NCBI GenBank assembly: GCA_021292105.1
Contig: CM037871.1
Location: 36,137,854-36,201,853, forward strand
Reading direction: 5' to 3'
Length of the DNA stretch: 64,000 bases
Source of the DNA: Anadara kagoshimensis
Lineage: Eukaryota > Mollusca > Bivalvia > Arcoida > Arcidae
Positions 11,885-24,121 of this stretch are shown one piece after another. Position 1 is the stretch's first letter; each line of letters opens with the position of its first letter. The notes under the pieces are model-generated. The model was not told the origin of the DNA. It ran no database searches and saw nothing but the letters and a program-made list of their open reading frames with translations. A program made the position numbers and the translations under genes.

Positions 11885-12838
11885 TTTAATTACAGACACA
11901 GAGAAAACTCTGAAACTGAATTATTTGCATTAGTTACGTGATATGGCTTTTGAAAAACTGTAATTTGTCACACATTCTCCTTCTGAAAGAATCCTAAAAA
12001 TACAAATAATAACATAATTATGTCGAAGTCAGTCTTATTAAATAGACGATTCTATAATTACCGATAACATCTAGACATATTTCAAAACTTTTTTATTTAC
12101 CTGTTGTTATATATTTCTTACAGGTAAAAATGTCTCCGTGTAAAATTAATTTCAAGAAATGTTTTTGTAAAAATCATGATGGTGGATTACAAATGAGAAA
12201 ACTGAATCGTGGGCATTAAAACATTCAAATTATGTAATATAAAAATCATTTACTACAAGACTGCATGGAAAAGAAATAGATCTTTGCAACATTTCTCGTA
12301 TAGGTAAACAACATTGACATGTCCGTCTGACCTTTCATTAGGAATATTCATATAGAAGGATCCAATCAATAAACGGGTTGTAGTAGGACTCACTGTTAAT
12401 AGTATGAACTCAAGTTACATAAGTTTTCACATTATGTAGACAAAATAAACACCTGTGCTCCCTATACATGGATGCACTTGGTCCGTGATAAATATTTAAA
12501 TCAAAGATCAAGCGGACAGGTCAAAGCTGTTTACCTATACAATTACAATTGTCGGTATATTGTTCGATTGAGATTTCGTCGCATATGCTTATGCTCATTC
12601 ACTGCTAAATTCCTTTATATTTCTACTTAAGTTTTAAACATGATATTCTTTTACATGTATATGTATTAAGATTATACATCAACCGTACTATTTGAACGTT
12701 TTAAATTATTTTCTAGCGAATGCAATTAGAGAAGCAAAAAGTCTCTAAAATGTTGAAGGAATGTATCAATTTCAGTGTTTATAGTCAAAACATTGACAAG
12801 CACTTATTAAAAAACATCAAAAGGTATATATGAAAAAC
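11885..12838. other. No recognisable content
   Basis: AT-rich. No repeat or gene seen. Confidence 0.5.
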
Positions 12839-12839
12839 A

Positions 12840-12972
12840 AACATACGAACACATGTCCAAATCACAATTACAAAGAAAATTAAAACCTTTAAAAGAAACA
12901 CCTTATTTTTCACCAGGGAAGTGACGCCGAGCATCTCCTGTTTAGCAAGCTACATTCGCAACGTGTGTAATA
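12840..12972 (-). mobile_element. Naiad-type 3' tail fragment
   Basis: CATGTCCAAATCACAATTAC...TTTTCACCAGGGAAGTGACG...CATCTCCTGTTTAGCAAGCT, reverse orientation. Confidence 0.7.
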
Positions 12973-13053
12973 TGTTAGAGGATCGGGATTTTTTTGCTAC
13001 GTCAATAAAGTTCCAGATTTTGGAGTAACACTATTTGACAAAATTGCCAGGAT

Positions 13054-13055
<2 letters not shown>

Positions 13056-13109
<54 letters not shown>
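13056..13109. repeat. (AT)n microsatellite
   Basis: About 25 TA units. Confidence 0.95.
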
Positions 13110-13112
<3 letters not shown>

Positions 13113-13560
13113 TATATAATTAATAAATTCTATCTTTATGATTGGCTAAAACGGTAACACGTGACCATTGGATCTCACATGATATACCACGGATTTTCCG
13201 GTGAATATCAAATTCGGTGTACGTCATCGATTTTTGTTGACGTTCTCCGTAAAATGATTAGAACGTCATCAATTAAGTGTACGCAAGAGATTGTGTCTTG
13301 TTATTTTTTTCATAGAACGTTGACGTTATGGCATTATCAATTTAGTGTGTAATTGATTGTGTCTCATCCGGATTGCCATTTGTTTTTTCATAGAATAAGA
13401 TTTAAAAAGTCAGATTGATCTAACTAGTAGTAATTTTAGTTTGATCAACCAGGGTGGGCAGGGAAATCTAACATCGGTAAAACAGTTAGATTGTCTGGTC
13501 ACAGGTTTGAGAAAACATTGTCAACCGAAGTGCCACAGTGGCTAAATTATATAATAAAAC

Positions 13561-13695
13561 AGTTATGGACTTTTTAGTGGTTGTATATGGTGTGATATTC
13601 ACCGGAAAAATAATATTGACCTCGACTGTCGCCTCGATCAATATTTATTTTTCCGGTGAATATCACACCATATACAACCACTAAAAAGTCCATAA
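13561..13695. mobile_element. Foldback MITE, 60-bp arms
   Basis: The left arm TATGGACTTTTTAGTGGTTG... and the right arm ...CAACCACTAAAAAGTCCATA are near-perfect inverse copies with a loop of about 10 nt around 13627. They include GTGTGATATTCACCGGAAAA and its inverse. Flanks are TA-rich. Confidence 0.9.
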
Positions 13696-13799
13696 TTGTA
13701 TAATATATATATATTGTAGATGTAATTCAAGTATGATATTCTTTAAAATATGAACGTTTCCACAAAAAGGAATTCGTATTCCTAGGAATAAACTTACAT

Positions 13800-14615
13800 G
13801 TCGCTTGGTCTCTTTCATTCCTTTTTACTGTACGGTACCTAGATATTGGAGGTATGTGATTCCTTATCGCTATTTGTTTAGGTCGTGTCTTGTATTTTGC
13901 TTCAGACAGTTCCCTCCCGTTTACTCGTTCTTTATAGTATGGATCCTTGGAATCGAGAGATATGTGATTCACTCTATATTTGGTTTATGTCTTGTTTCTT
14001 CCTTCCGTTAATACTGTACAGATTCTTGCTATCGGGAGATATTTTGATTCGTGGTCGCTATATATTTAGGTTGCGTATTGTTTCTTTCTTCCGTTCACTC
14101 GTTTTTTACTCTTCGGATCTTTGCTATCGGGAGATTTTGATTCGTGGTTGCTATATAATTTGTTTGCAGAGCGTATTCTTTCTTCCTTCAGGCCGTTTGG
14201 ATCCGTTCACTCGGTTTTTACTCTACAGATTCTTGCTATCGGGAGAATTGTGAATTCCTTATCGCTATATATTCAGCTCGTGTCTATTTCTTTCCTTCAG
14301 ACAGTTACCTTCCGTTCACTCGTTCTTTATAGTACGGATCCTTGGAATCGGGAGATATGTGATTCACTCTATATTTGGTTTGTGTCTAATTCATTTTGTC
14401 GGACAGTTTGATCCCGTTCACACGTTTTTACTGTACGGATTCTTGCTATCGGGAGATTTTGATTCGTGGTCGCTATATATACTAGTATAATTGTTCTTCC
14501 TTCAGAACGTTCGGTCCCATTCATCCGGGTTTTAATGTTCGGATCTCCGCTAGGGTTCATGATCCCTATATATTTAGATGCTGTCTTGTTTCTTCCTTCA
14601 GTGTTTGTGCCCAAT
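13800..14615. repeat. Tandem array of about 100-bp units with a 395-bp higher-order period
   Basis: Landmarks ATCGGGAGAT and GATTC recur at uneven 79-112-bp steps. A GGATCCTTGGAATCG variant recurs at 13941 and 14336 (395 bp), with matching neighbours on both sides, so four unit types are repeated twice. The 60-122-codon frames here arise from the repeat and shift frame between units, so they are not genes. Confidence 0.85.
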
Positions 14616-15354
14616 ACTATTCAAGATTTTATGTACATTTTTTTTTAAAATTGAGATAGGTTGTCCCAAATGCACATAGGTATAAACGTGACCTTGTATG
14701 AATAAGATTTTTTTCTACATCGCGTGGGTGTGCGAGATAAGGACTATGTTAATAGCAACAGGTATAACATTTTTACGTCTTATCTTCCTTACAAACTACT
14801 TAAGAAGTTACGTGAGTTTGCTTCATTATGATATTAGTTTGACGTGATATTTCATTCTTTTAAACAAAATCCGACTTAATATTTTTATTTCGATAACGTA
14901 TAAGGCTAGACGTTTTTCATAAGTTTATAGAGAGTTTACTAGGTACAAATTATTCTCAGACGATGTCTAGCATAATTTAGAACATAAATCGCTATACTCC
15001 GTCTGAATTTATAATTCAAATGAAAAACTTTGTTATCCTAAGGTATATATCATTTATAACGATGTAAAACCGACACTAAAATTATACGTAAACGTGCTTT
15101 CTTTCTGTAGATTACTTATCCATTGCGGGTTTTCGTGATCATGATTCTGTTACTTTGAATATGTTTAGCCGTACATTGTTTAAATGTATTTTTAGGTATA
15201 TAGTTTTCTGAAAGAAGTAGGTATATATCTGCAGTTATTACCTGTTTGTGATTATCATGTGTTGCCATTATAACTGATGATGAACCAGTCACGATTCCTC
15301 ACGGTTTATCTACCCAGTGTTACCTTTACAGAATTTTTTTGCGCATTTACCCAA
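14616..15354. other. No recognisable content
   Basis: Sequence between the tandem array and a Naiad tail. No coding sense. Confidence 0.5.
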
Positions 15355-15590
15355 AAACAAACACACTAATCCATATCCAAATCACAATCCTGGAGCAAAG
15401 TAAAAACTTTGAAATTAATAAATTTGATAAAACACTATGGAAGTGAGGTCGGTAGCAACGAAAAGGTAAGCAACTCCTGTTTATCTCGCTTCATCCTCCC
15501 AATATGTAATCAAAATTTAGAGTGAAAGTTATGAAAGTTCCCATGGAACTATGGGACGCCAAATATATCAAGGATTCTAAATGATTGAAA
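15355..15590 (-). mobile_element. Naiad-type 3' fragment
   Basis: AATCCATATCCAAATCACAA...GTAAGCAACTCCTGTTTATC...CCATGGAACTATGGGACGCC, reverse orientation. Confidence 0.8.
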
Positions 15591-15838
15591 CAATTTGCAA
15601 CTGAAAAACATAAAAAGATAAAAATTATTCAAGATGACAATAACGATACAAGAAAATGGAAGAACGGTGAACAGTGAAAAAAAAAACCTACTTATTTTGG
15701 AGTAACTAGCCAATGATGTGGATTATAGTTCTATTCGCATGGAATTACAAAATAAAACAAAACTAAAAAGGTAAACTACCTTTTTTTACAATGTAGTACA
15801 TTTAACTTGAGTATTTATTTATATTTTTCTTTTATTTT

Positions 15839-17140
15839 TATTAGTTCACCTGAGCTGAAAACTCAGATGAGCTATTGCAATGGTTCACCGTCCGTCGTCT
15901 GTCGTGCGTTAACTTTGTACATTTTAATCATCTCCTCTGAAACTACCAAGCCAAATTTGATGAAACTTAGTGATTATGATGCCTAGGTAAAGACCTTTCA
16001 GATTTGCACAAATAAAAGGATTATGTCCCCTTGGGGCCCCATAAAGGGAGAAATTGTGAAAATCTTTAAAAATCATCACCTCTGAACTTACAAGAGATAT
16101 AGCTTAGATATTTCATGTGAAACATACTTAGGGTACCTAGTTTCAGATTTGCACAAATCGTAACTGTTGAGGCCAAAATGGGGAAATGGCAAGGTACTTA
16201 AGGGGAAAATCACTAAAATTAATGTATTTGTCAATATATCTTGACAACTATAAACGTTTTGTATAGTCATGAAGATTGGAATATTGTAGGTATTGGCCTA
16301 ACGATCATTTTGATATATGAATGAAGGTCATAGGTTCAAGGTCAAGGTCATAGAATTGAACGAATACTTAAATGATTAATTATCTCAAAAACTATACACT
16401 TTTTGTATAGGCATGTATATTGGAATATTGTAGGTATTGGCCTAACGATCATTTTGATATATAAATGAAGGTCATAGGTTCAAAGGTCAAGGTCATAGCT
16501 GCGAACGAATATTTAAATGGTTAATTATCTCAAAAACTATAAACTTTTTGTATAGGCATGTATATTGGAATATTGTAGGCATTTGCACAACGATCATTTT
16601 GATATATGAATTAAGGTCATAGGTTCAAAGGTCAAGGTCATAGAATTGAACGAATACTTAAATGGTTAATTATCTCAAAAACTATAAACTTTTTGTATAG
16701 GCATGTATATTAGAATATTGTAGGCATTTGCACAACAATCATTTTGATATATGAATGAAGGTCATAGGTTCAAAGGTTAAGGTCATAGATGCAAACGAAT
16801 ACTTAATTGGTTAATTATCTCAAAAACTATAAACTCTTTGTATAGGCATGTATACTGGAATATTGTAGGTATTGGCCTAATGCACATTTTAATATACAGA
16901 TGTTTTAGCTGTTTATAAATAATATATTGTAGCTAGACTTTAGATATATTATATATAGCATACTTATATAATAATTATTATAATTAATTTGCAAAAATAC
17001 TTGCATATTATTGGCCCTTACTGCTGAAAATTTTGATATTCTCTTTTATTAATGTCATTGACCATTGAACCTCTGCATAAGATTGCATAAGATATGTACT
17101 CTGCCTCAGGTGAGCGTTAAGGCCCATGGGCCTCTTGTTT
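15839..17140 (+). mobile_element. Helentron/HINE-like non-autonomous element with internal 145-bp tandem array
   Basis: Starts TTAGTTCACCTGAGC and ends CTCAGGTGAGCG, followed by the palindrome GGCCCATGGGCC and TCTTGTT. Subterminal inverted repeats, a 3' hairpin and internal tandem repeats without a target duplication are the known plan of Helentron-derived elements. Orientation is taken from the 3' hairpin. No Rep/helicase is present. Confidence 0.6.
16240..16905 (+). repeat. 145-bp tandem array (about 4.5 units)
   Basis: The unit contains GAAGGTCATAGGTTCAAAGG, TAATTATCTCAAAAACTATA and GCATGTATATTGGAATATTG. The last landmark recurs at 16275, 16419, 16564, 16709 and 16854, a period of 144-145. 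Confidence 0.92.
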
Positions 17141-17577
17141 CAGATTATAAGTGTACGCACTAAAGTGTTTTTCTGTTTCTTTATACCGTTTCCTTGTTAA
17201 ATACGAATGTGCAGAATTTACATTTATTTTTTTAAATAGCGTTTTATTAAAAACATTCCAATTAGAAATATAAAATAGGTTCAGTGTCCTAGATGAAAGT
17301 GAAATGTAGGTAATAAAACTACAGGAAACATGTCACATAAAAACGACACGTGTTTACATGTAAGCGATAATCATAAGATGTACATTTAACGTAATTCATA
17401 AAAATATTTTAAACGTCTGCCCTAAATAAGTAAAATATGATGTATATTTATTTATATGAATAAACAACTGTTTACTTAATATTTCCGTCAAAATATGACA
17501 TGTCAGTTTTTACCATTTCTTTTTGTAATGACGTCATGAACACAAAACAACGTTTCGTATAATTATTGATATACGCA

Positions 17578-17862
17578 ATCAAAAACAACCATACTAATCC
17601 ATATCCGAATTACAACCCAGCAGCAAAGTAAACATTTGAAACTGACAAGTTAGGTTACACCGGTAAACTTCCACCAGGTAAGTTCGGCCGGGTGCTCCGA
17701 AGGGTAAGCACCTACTGTTTAGCTAGCTACACCCGCCACGTGTGTAATCAAAATTGGGTGAAAGGAACATGGAACTATGGGACGTTCAAATATATCCAGG
17801 GCAATCCTGGACACATGGACATCAAACTTATCATCGATACTGTGATGACATATAATTGTAGA
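17578..17862 (-). mobile_element. Naiad-type 3' fragment
   Basis: Well-preserved reverse-strand tail (AAGGGTAAGCACCTACTGTT, CTACACCCGCCACGTGTGTA) plus the C-terminal RT codons near the stop. Confidence 0.87.
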
Positions 17863-18944
17863 AATGGTTAAATTATACACATTATAATATAATGTGTGAA
17901 AATAGGGCAAAATTAATGATTTTGTTCCCGAAGAAACTCGTTACATATCATCAATGTAAATTGCCTGCTTTTTAGGATTAACAGTACGCACGGACGCATG
18001 CACATTTCGTCATTCCATAAGCTCTTTGTGCTATAGACTGTTCACTTTAAACGGTAAAAGAATTGTGTAAAATTAGAACAAATACTGATAATTCCTGTTA
18101 CATAATGTACATCTATGTAATTTATAGTACGGGCGGTAGTCACTAAAACTGAAAACTTTATAATAACTGACTAGATGGGTATCTCCAATCAAGCCAGAGA
18201 CAGGTTTTGTTCTGCTGAGCAAATTTTTCAGAAATCTTTTTTTTTCTTTTACACGGTATAAACAAAATACAATTTTTAGACAATTTTTTGTAGTTAACTA
18301 ATATCCTTAACACAAAATATACACTATTCTTGGGTATACCTGCTGATACCTTACAGTGTTATACAATTCTGCTGAATAAAGCACTGTTTTTTTCAAAGGA
18401 ATTGTCATTGTCATTAATGAGTCAAATGATTTGAGGTAGAAATGTTGATCTTCTATGCATTTGTGCTGCCAGCAATGGAAGGTTTGGTATCCAGTGAAGG
18501 CAATGCGGTATTGAGATCGATTTCCCTCAACGTTCCGTTCCCTCGCCTTTCCGATATTTTAACAAATAAGCAAACCAATTTCAGTTAACATTAGCACTTC
18601 ATTATCCCCACTGATGGTGCTATACAGCTGACAATTGCGTGAAGGGCGTCTAATTTGCTTGAAAAACAAGTTTATTTTGAGATATGTGACATAAATGTAA
18701 GTTTTTCCACTTAAAATTGATAATTATAAAATACACATAAAGGCGCATTGAAAACTTCATATAGTGACTGATCAGATTACCAATATAACAAGAGACACGG
18801 TAAGCTGTTTTGTTTAATAAATATTTCCTAGTGTTCCATCAAACACTTCTCTGAATTCTAGTTGCTTACGTACATATAACATGCATAGTTTTCTTTGGAA
18901 ATTTGAAAAGAGAAGAAACATTGATAAATTAAATAACATACAAC
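17863..18944. other. No recognisable content
   Basis: AT-rich, no frame above 60 codons. Confidence 0.5.
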
Positions 18945-19350
18945 TATAAGTGCCTATTGTGAACCCATTCGATTTACAATAATTATCATATTCCTTAAGT
19001 GCCTATTGTAGGCATACTTTGTACAAGATACATTCATGAAATGCTTATCTGAGACATCTTTTGTATAAAAGTCTACATTTATCAAGTGTTTGTTGTGGGC
19101 ATTATTTTTCAATAAAAGACTAAATTAAAAAAGTGCTTAGTGTGGTATATTTTGTAGAACATTTTACATTAATAAAAAGCTTATTGTTCACATAGTTTGT
19201 TCAAAATATCAAATTCATACATGCGTAGAGTTCTTATTGTCAACATATTTTGTTGTGAAGTTTACATTTATTAAGTGCATATCGCGGACGCATTTTGTAG
19301 AAAGTTGTACTTTTTAAAGTGCTTATTGTGGATACATGGTAGAAAATTTA
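18945..19350. repeat. Diverged 45-bp tandem array (about 9 units)
   Basis: AAGTGC(C/T)TATTGTGG-like starts recur at about 18948, 18997, 19039, 19084, 19131, 19176, 19227, 19272 and 19317, each followed by a TTTTGTA..A..TTACATT core. Confidence 0.8.
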
Positions 19351-19654
19351 AGACATCCTTTTTATTAAATTCTATAAAATATTCAAGCCATTCTGTTGTT
19401 TAATTCTCAGCTAAAATGTATACTTGAGTGGAATGTTATCGCTGCTTTAAAAATCATAATAATCGTGTAAAAGCTGGGTCATGAAAAGCAAAAGATACAC
19501 GTATCCGTTCATTCTTCAATTTTCTTTCTTTCAAAAATGTCACTTTTCTTTACACATATATGTGTTTAGCGTTCAACCACCGTATACAACACTGGCGATT
19601 TTAACAAAGAATTAAGATTTCCTGCAAGTAGGTACTATTTTGAGATTGTACTTA

Positions 19655-19920
19655 TGCTCAAAGGGCCATAACTCCAAGGAAAATTAGCAAAAAAACTGGG
19701 ATCAATGAAATGCACATCTCCTATTAATATTGATGCTTTGACCGATTTTCTTGAAATAGTGCTTCATAGTTTTGTAGAATAGTGTCTGGACGGAACTTCG
19801 AATTAAATATCATACCCCCCTCCCCTTTTCTTCGAAAGGTAGAGACAAAATGTGCAATACAATTAAATTTCTGTTTTGACTCTGTTTTCTGTTGATCTAA
19901 AAAGTGGGTCAATATATCTT
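19655..19920. repeat. Dispersed AAGGGCCATAACTCC repeat
   Basis: GGGCCATAACTCCAAGGAAA, AATATTGATGCTTTGACCGA, AATAGTGCTTCATAGTTTTG, shared in order with 44090-44370 and 49815-50040. Confidence 0.65.
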
Positions 19921-21327
19921 TTTTCGACTTGCACAGCTTAACAGACAGTGCATAGTTGCTTCGTAAGTACAGACGTGGGATTTTCTTCCGTTTCTTTTAA
20001 TTCATTTACGTTTTTTTTTAGAAGAAAAGATTACAATGCAATATAAAATTTCTCGATGGATATGGTATCATTGAAATCGGTCTGGACGTAATTATCCCTA
20101 CCTTGTAATAGGATAACGACAAAAATATCGGAAACTTTGTATCCGCAAGCTAAGTGAATCTATGCATTAGAATTTTAATACAATACTCCTACAAATACAG
20201 TACATACCTGTCGAAAGTTTGACGCTAAACTAACGCATTAGTGCCGAATAGACAGCAGATCCGGACCTTTCGTCTGCAATATCGCAGCTTTCGTTATAGC
20301 TATATGTCTCTTGACAGTTTTTCGCACTAGTATCCCGCCACTTGGCAGCCAAACTTCGACTTCTTGTCGTTAGTTAAGTTTTCAAACTTTCAAACATGGC
20401 TGCATGTATTGTTTCAACACGATATACAAAAAGTTTCATATTTACCATTTAATATTAATGTTGCTGAATTTTTTGCCTTCTCTTTTTTTATTAATACGAT
20501 TCATTGGGTTTCGACAGCGATGGTTGAAGGTCGGTTTACAATTTGTTGGAAACTCATCCCAAGTATGTAATACAGATAGCTTGTAGTAAAATTGGATAAA
20601 ACAGCAAGATAGTTGTTTTATTATCGCTTTACAATGGAAGTTTTTGTGGCAAGCCTCATCGTATCATCTTACACCTACGAAAGAAATTAAAAAATATATT
20701 TGCAATTTAAAAAATAACGAGGGGGCGAAGAATTGCAGACATACGCTGTAGTAATAGTAATAAACACGTTTTATTGGTTTATTTGTTATGTCTTACTTTA
20801 TTTTTGAAAAAAAAATCAAAAAGAAATAAAAATTTAATTGTCAAGATTATGTAGCAAAATAATTCTGTCCGATATGTTTCATATAGACAGTCTGAAAAAG
20901 AGAAGGATTGTCATAATTGTGAATCGAAAAAGATAAAAATCAATTTGTCTATAAAGTTGTTATGATTTTTTTATCTATTCCATTTAAAAATAGACACCGT
21001 GATTTTTGTAACAAAACTCCGCTGGAACTGAACTTTATCGTGTATCAATTTTAAAAGTAAGAGATAGCAATTCATTAAACCAGAGATTTAGATTTTAATC
21101 CGAAAATAAACTGATTGAGATTTCTATTTTGGGTACGCAAAGGTTATTATCATACCAACCTAACTTGTTTTCTTTTTTTTTTCTTTTTGTCGCAAATATA
21201 ATACGATTTTTTTTTTGCTGCAACCATGTTTTATAGAGGTGTGGCCATTTATTTTTTATCCAGACGAGAAATTTATAATGCAACAATCGACAAGATGTTT
21301 CAGGATGGAAACTGTATTAATTTTTAT

Positions 21328-21470
21328 GGTGTATTTGTTTTCCCGATTAATATGCTATGGTAGAGCTAGTTTCCACTACGGAAACTTTATACAATGAAGC
21401 AAGCTGCTTACAAATAAATTGTTGCCCTGCGATATTGCAAGCCTAGGCTTATCAGCGCCCTTAAAAAATG
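21328..21470 (+). mobile_element. Naiad-type RT thumb fragment without 3' UTR
   Basis: GTATTTGTTTTCCCGATTAA and GCTATGGTAGAGCTAGTTTC correspond to GVFVSQLIRYGRASFHYG; it ends at the LIKALKK codons. It sits inside the first arm of the 20.6/30.9-kb duplication and is absent from the second arm. Confidence 0.7.
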
Positions 21471-21724
21471 AAGTACAAATATTGAAAACGTTTAGGGACA
21501 GTGGATATAGGCCTTGACCTTTAACCTTTAATGTATGAAGCACTATTTGTACCACGCTAGCCTCTTGCTGGTCCTAGTAATTAGAAGTTATCTTAAAAAT
21601 TACAAGTACGTAACTGTATGTACAGTATATAGAATGAGAAGCAGTATTGTGTAATTAATTACAAAATATTACTGTTCATACCATATTATAGTGTTTGTCG
21701 AAATAACGAGGGAAAATGTGTCGG

Positions 21725-22022
21725 ATTTTCAGTTGAATAACCTTTTTACCAAATAACAAAATACATAAACTCGTGCAAATGTCGAGCAAACTCGGGACAA
21801 TATTGAAAAAAAAACATCAGTTTAATAACCTTTTTATTAAATAGAAAAATACATTAGCTCGTGCAAATGGCAAGCCAAATCGGGACAATATTGAACAAAA
21901 CATCAGTCCAATAACCTTTTTATTAAATGGCAAAATACATAAGCTCGTGCAAATGGCAAGCCAAATCGGGACAATATTGAAAAAACACCATCAGTTCAAT
22001 AACCTTTTTATTAAATAGCTAA
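21725..22022. repeat. 87-bp tandem array (3.4 units)
   Basis: The unit has AATAACCTTTTTATTAAAT, CTCGTGCAAATGGCAAGCC and TCGGGACAATATTGAA, with landmarks at 21737, 21824, 21910 and 21998. The paralogous locus at 31,980-32,060 has a single unit. Confidence 0.92.
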
Positions 22023-22477
22023 ATATATTTCATTTACTTCCCACTAGCGAACTCCGTATATAATCTTCTATCTCTAAAATATGACGATGATGATGATATA
22101 ACTACGAGTTACCAAGCCATACTTCGTAAACAAGAATCCTCCTACTCAAATGTAATAAAAAAACCGAGATATTTTATTTAGTACAGGTAATAAAATACTA
22201 CTGTTTCCGGAAATTAATTAGGTAGTTTTTCATAACAAGAGAGAAGAGTCACTGGTGTCCAAATTAAGTCTAAATAAGACTAAATTGATCAAGATCAAAA
22301 AGTTATAAGTAAATGGCCACTCTTTGTAGGAAACATAAGTTCCTAAGATACCCGACAACCTATTTCTGAGATGTGCGCTGGATCACGATAAAAAGTTATT
22401 ACTAAATAGTCATTATAGAAGATGTTATTAAGAAAATCAAACGTAGCAGTGTTAATGTTTCTCCTTGCCACCTACCA

Positions 22478-22806
22478 CTGCGGTAGCTCAGTTGGTAGAG
22501 TGATCGCTCCGTAAGTTAAGAGGTCGTGGGTTCGAACCCCCACGGGGTCTGTTCCAAGATTTGAAAGTGGGTAGTGACTGTTATCTCGCCAAGCGTTTAG
22601 CATTACGAAATGAAAGTCACGGTTGTTTTGGATCAACGAGGTTCCGTGTCACGGTAAGCTTGGCACGATAAAGAACCCCGCTGTATAAATCTATCATCGC
22701 AACACACAGGAAAAAAATTCTGACCTTTTCTCGATAGTTGGCGTCGTCTCAATATAAGTGAAATATTCTTGACTGGGACGTTAAATACCATTACTCAACT
22801 CAACTC
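22478..22806 (+). mobile_element. tRNA-headed SINE, family 1, best copy
   Basis: The head GCGGTAGCTCAGTTGGTAGA (A box) and GTGGGTTCGAACCCCCACGG (B box) resembles a tRNA, but the acceptor arms do not pair. The body is AAAGTGGGTAGTGACTG..., and the 3' domain is TATTCTTGACTGGGACGTTA. The family is shared by five copies here. It is probably one of the mollusc V-SINE or Meta-SINE types, not assigned further. Confidence 0.88.
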
Positions 22807-22949
22807 CTTACTCCTTTGGGATTTATATTATAATTTGTTTATCCATATTATTTACGGATACGCCTTCATTGTGTTTGTCGTGTTAAATGATATTTGTATT
22901 AAGACTTTATATAATAAACAATATCATCAGCATTACCATTATTATTAAG

Positions 22950-24121
22950 TGAATGGACATCGGTTTGAGATCAATAACAAGGGTAATCAGTTTCTTTACC
23001 AACATTTTAACCTGCCGGACCATTCTGTGTTATCTATGAAAGTCAGACTTTTGGAAAAAATATACCAGCATACAAATAGTCCTACATTTAGCACTCCATA
23101 CCGATTACAACGGGAAAATTACTGGATAAGAGAACTAGGCACTGCTTCGCCATATGGATGCAATGACAAAATTGTAAACGTAGGAAATCTTTCAAGCCGG
23201 GGTTGTAACAATGTAAATGTTTTACACTTGTTCAACAAAACTACACGTGACAATAGAAGTCATGGACATCGGCGTTACAACAAACTCAATATCCATGATG
23301 TTAGTTTTCTTAATCTTTTACCTTTCCTGTAGAAACCTCTCGGATTACACCATATCTGAACTAAACTCTACTCCATACCACTATCCCGTCTTAGACAGTT
23401 ACAAGAAGAATGCATATCTAAAACTACTATAGGTTCTAATACACCAGAATATAAGCTTATTGCTATCATCATGGATATTGCTTTTAACAGATTATTTAAA
23501 CCTGCTCGGGAAAACGATATTGAGAACGATGGTCAACGCCAATATCCTAAGTTACACTATGCTAACAAAGGCATAGATGCTATACACATTTCCAATATTC
23601 TTCAAAATAAACAAGTACAATCTAAAGTTCCTGCTTATTTCAAAATTAATTCGCCACCTCTAGTTTCCTACTCCTACAATAAACCTATTGCATCCAAAAT
23701 ATTTAATTATAAACAAACATTGCAGTGTTTGAACTTTCATAATTTTACTCCATCTACCTGCTCTTGCTCGTCTTCTCTCTATATTTATGGACCAGCTGGA
23801 CATGTGATAACTGGTGATCTCAATATAATCGAGAACACTAAATTAAGATCTTTACTTTCAAAAGGTTCTTAATATAGAGAACCTCAACCTTTTACTTGGG
23901 GACAGAATTTCAAACTTGTCATGGATTCTGTTGAAGAGTACGCCAGACGTTGGGCTAAATTAGAAGATGTTGAGCTTGATACCTTATCCGACTGAATAAA
24001 GGTTGTGAGATCTTTCGATAAAACTAGGATTGCCAATCTTAAAGGGTCTATGGGTACTAAACCGTCTTCAGTACTCAAGGATCCAGAAATCAAGGCAATT
24101 CTAACAGACATACACAACAAA
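22950..24121 (+). mobile_element. Naiad-type Penelope-like element, 5' half (GIY-YIG remnant, CxC linker)
   Basis: Broken coding sequence on the plus strand. The first part reads NGHRFEINNKGNQFLYQHFN and later REN.WIRELGTASPYGCNDK; this is the C-terminal half of the GIY-YIG nuclease of permuted PLEs, with its catalytic N-terminus missing. Next comes an HYANKGIDAIHISNIL segment and then PSTCSCSSSLY, which carries the CxC motif known to link the N-terminal nuclease to the RT in this clade. It ends with the FDKTRIANLKGSMG and ...ILTDIHNK region, just short of the VPADKAS motif that follows in the family. The left end abuts an ATT-rich stretch; this clade is known to favour microsatellites. Non-functional copy. 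Confidence 0.85.

Larger units (their letters stand above)
20820..22440. repeat. Segmental duplication, arm A
   Basis: Collinear with 30,990-32,700. Shared blocks: GTCAAGATTATGTAGCAAAA, ATAAACTGATTG..., TTTTTGTCGCAAAT, GTGGCCATTTATTTTT, GACCTTTAACCTTTAATGTA, ATTAATTACAAAATATTAC, and ACTGGTGTCCAAATTAAGTC. The arms are diverged, with private insertions. No gene is recognised in either arm. Confidence 0.75.

Noticed and set aside
13727-14648. Overlapping 60-122-codon open frames on both strands
   Set aside because: They are produced by a tandem array. Peptides recur in different frames and the unit length is not a multiple of three.
22485-22557. A tRNA gene with clear A and B boxes
   Set aside because: The 5' and 3' ends do not form an acceptor stem, and the sequence continues into a body shared with four other loci, so it is the head of a SINE.
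22950-24121. Selenocysteine recoding of in-frame TGA codons
   Set aside because: Other stop types occur in the same copy, the TGAs fit decay of Arg/Trp codons, and no SECIS core was found in the tails.
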